6,268 nt of DNA from Clostridiaceae bacterium (GTDB lineage Bacteria > Bacillota > Clostridia > Saccharofermentanales > UBA5734): the NCBI GenBank assembly GCA_012727965.1, contig JAAYFZ010000191.1:1-6268 (forward strand), read 5' to 3'. Shown here in pieces: positions 5,846-6,268 of the stretch. The stretch's first letter is position 1. Every line of letters begins with the position of its first letter. The notes under the pieces were generated by a model. That model did no database searches. It was given only the letters and a program-made list of their open reading frames with translations, and had not been told where the DNA came from. Position numbers and translations under genes: made by a program.

Positions 5846-6268
5846 TTATAGTTGCAGCTGTATGAAGAGCTCCCAAAACATCTGCGGAGCGATCTCTTCG
5901 GCTCTTGCGGAATTTGTTAATCCGTATTTTTCGATCATTGATGTTAAAATTCCCTCTGATACAAGTTGACCATATTTACTGTTTCTTATTACATTGGCAA
6001 AAGTCTTGCGGCGCTGACTGAAGCAAACATTTAGGAATTTATGGAAGTTTTGTCTTGATATCAGATTTAGCGAAGCAAGGCCGTCGGTTTCTTTTTCGAG
6101 GTTATTTGTATCTGACCATAATTTATTAATTAGCTTGATAACAACAGAATCAACATGAGGCCTGGGATAATAAGACGATGCAGATACTTTCTGATATTTC
6201 ATAGCCTTGCCATATAACGATACCAGTACCGACACTGGACCATACAATTTATTGCCGGGCAAAGCAAA
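5846..6268 (-). CDS. rsmA: 16S rRNA dimethyladenosine transferase, C-terminal part
   Basis: RsmA (KsgA) uses S-adenosylmethionine to dimethylate two adjacent adenines in the 3'-terminal hairpin of 16S rRNA late in small-subunit assembly. Only the last 140 codons are present and the frame runs off the right edge, so the methyltransferase core with its SAM-binding motifs is outside the window. The visible part starts LPGNKLYGPVSVLVSLYG, matching the family segment that follows the catalytic NLPY region. It continues with YYPRPHVDSVVIKL, the family F-x-P-x-P-x-V-x-S motif with Tyr in place of Phe. Next comes FSQRRKTFANVI (bases about 6022-5990), the RsmA C-terminal RRKT signature. The C-terminal helical domain ends normally at TAA (5846-5848). 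It lies 78 bases upstream of zapA on the same strand. The assignment is confident despite truncation. Confidence 0.93.
   Translation of the reverse strand, partial: FALPGNKLYGPVSVLVSLYGKAMKYQKVSASSYYPRPHVDSVVIKLINKLWSDTNNLEKETDGLASLNLISRQNFHKFLNVCFSQRRKTFANVIRNSKYGQLVSEGILTSMIEKYGLTNSARAEEIAPQMFWELFIQLQL

Overview
This is an ordinary-looking bacterial chromosome segment, most likely from a member of the Bacillota, and Clostridia-like. The reasons are the gene order rsmA - zapA - large U32 protein - dut, strong AGGAGG-type ribosome binding sites, moderate-to-low GC by eye and normal use of TGA as a stop. No taxon-specific marker allows a finer placement. I see no mobile element, CRISPR array, tRNA, rRNA or long direct repeat, and no gap between genes exceeds about 115 bases.

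Layout. Positions 1-779 hold the 3' part of an alpha/beta hydrolase gene on the + strand. It faces a run of five genes on the - strand. In transcription order (right to left) these are: rsmA (5846-6268, 5' end outside the window), zapA (5186-5767), a two-part U32 family protein (2536-5181), dut (1905-2543) and a CorA-type metal transporter (813-1790). Spacing is very tight in the middle of the run: zapA's stop lies 4 bases before the U32 start, and the U32 stop overlaps the dut start by 8 bases. These three genes almost certainly share one transcript with coupled translation. A good promoter candidate lies in the rsmA-zapA gap and a second in the dut-corA gap, so corA may be separately transcribed.

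How the genes relate. RsmA dimethylates 16S rRNA. Characterised U32 proteins of this shape hydroxylate 23S rRNA or tRNA. Dut keeps uracil out of DNA, and ZapA supports FtsZ ring assembly. The cluster is therefore a housekeeping group around growth, ribosome maturation and division rather than a dedicated pathway. CorA and the hydrolase are probably neighbours only.

I did not find a convincing undescribed system. What merits a second look is unusual variation inside known families: a dUTPase with an extra segment of about 60-65 residues between motifs 3 and 4; a CorA protein with GQN instead of the near-invariant GMN; a hydrolase whose catalytic His position reads Tyr; a U32 protein whose C-terminal half looks like a degenerate second copy of the N-terminal barrel; and a ZapA with a long acidic tail. 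Several start codons were moved from the longest open frame to internal ATG or GTG codons that have proper ribosome binding sites.
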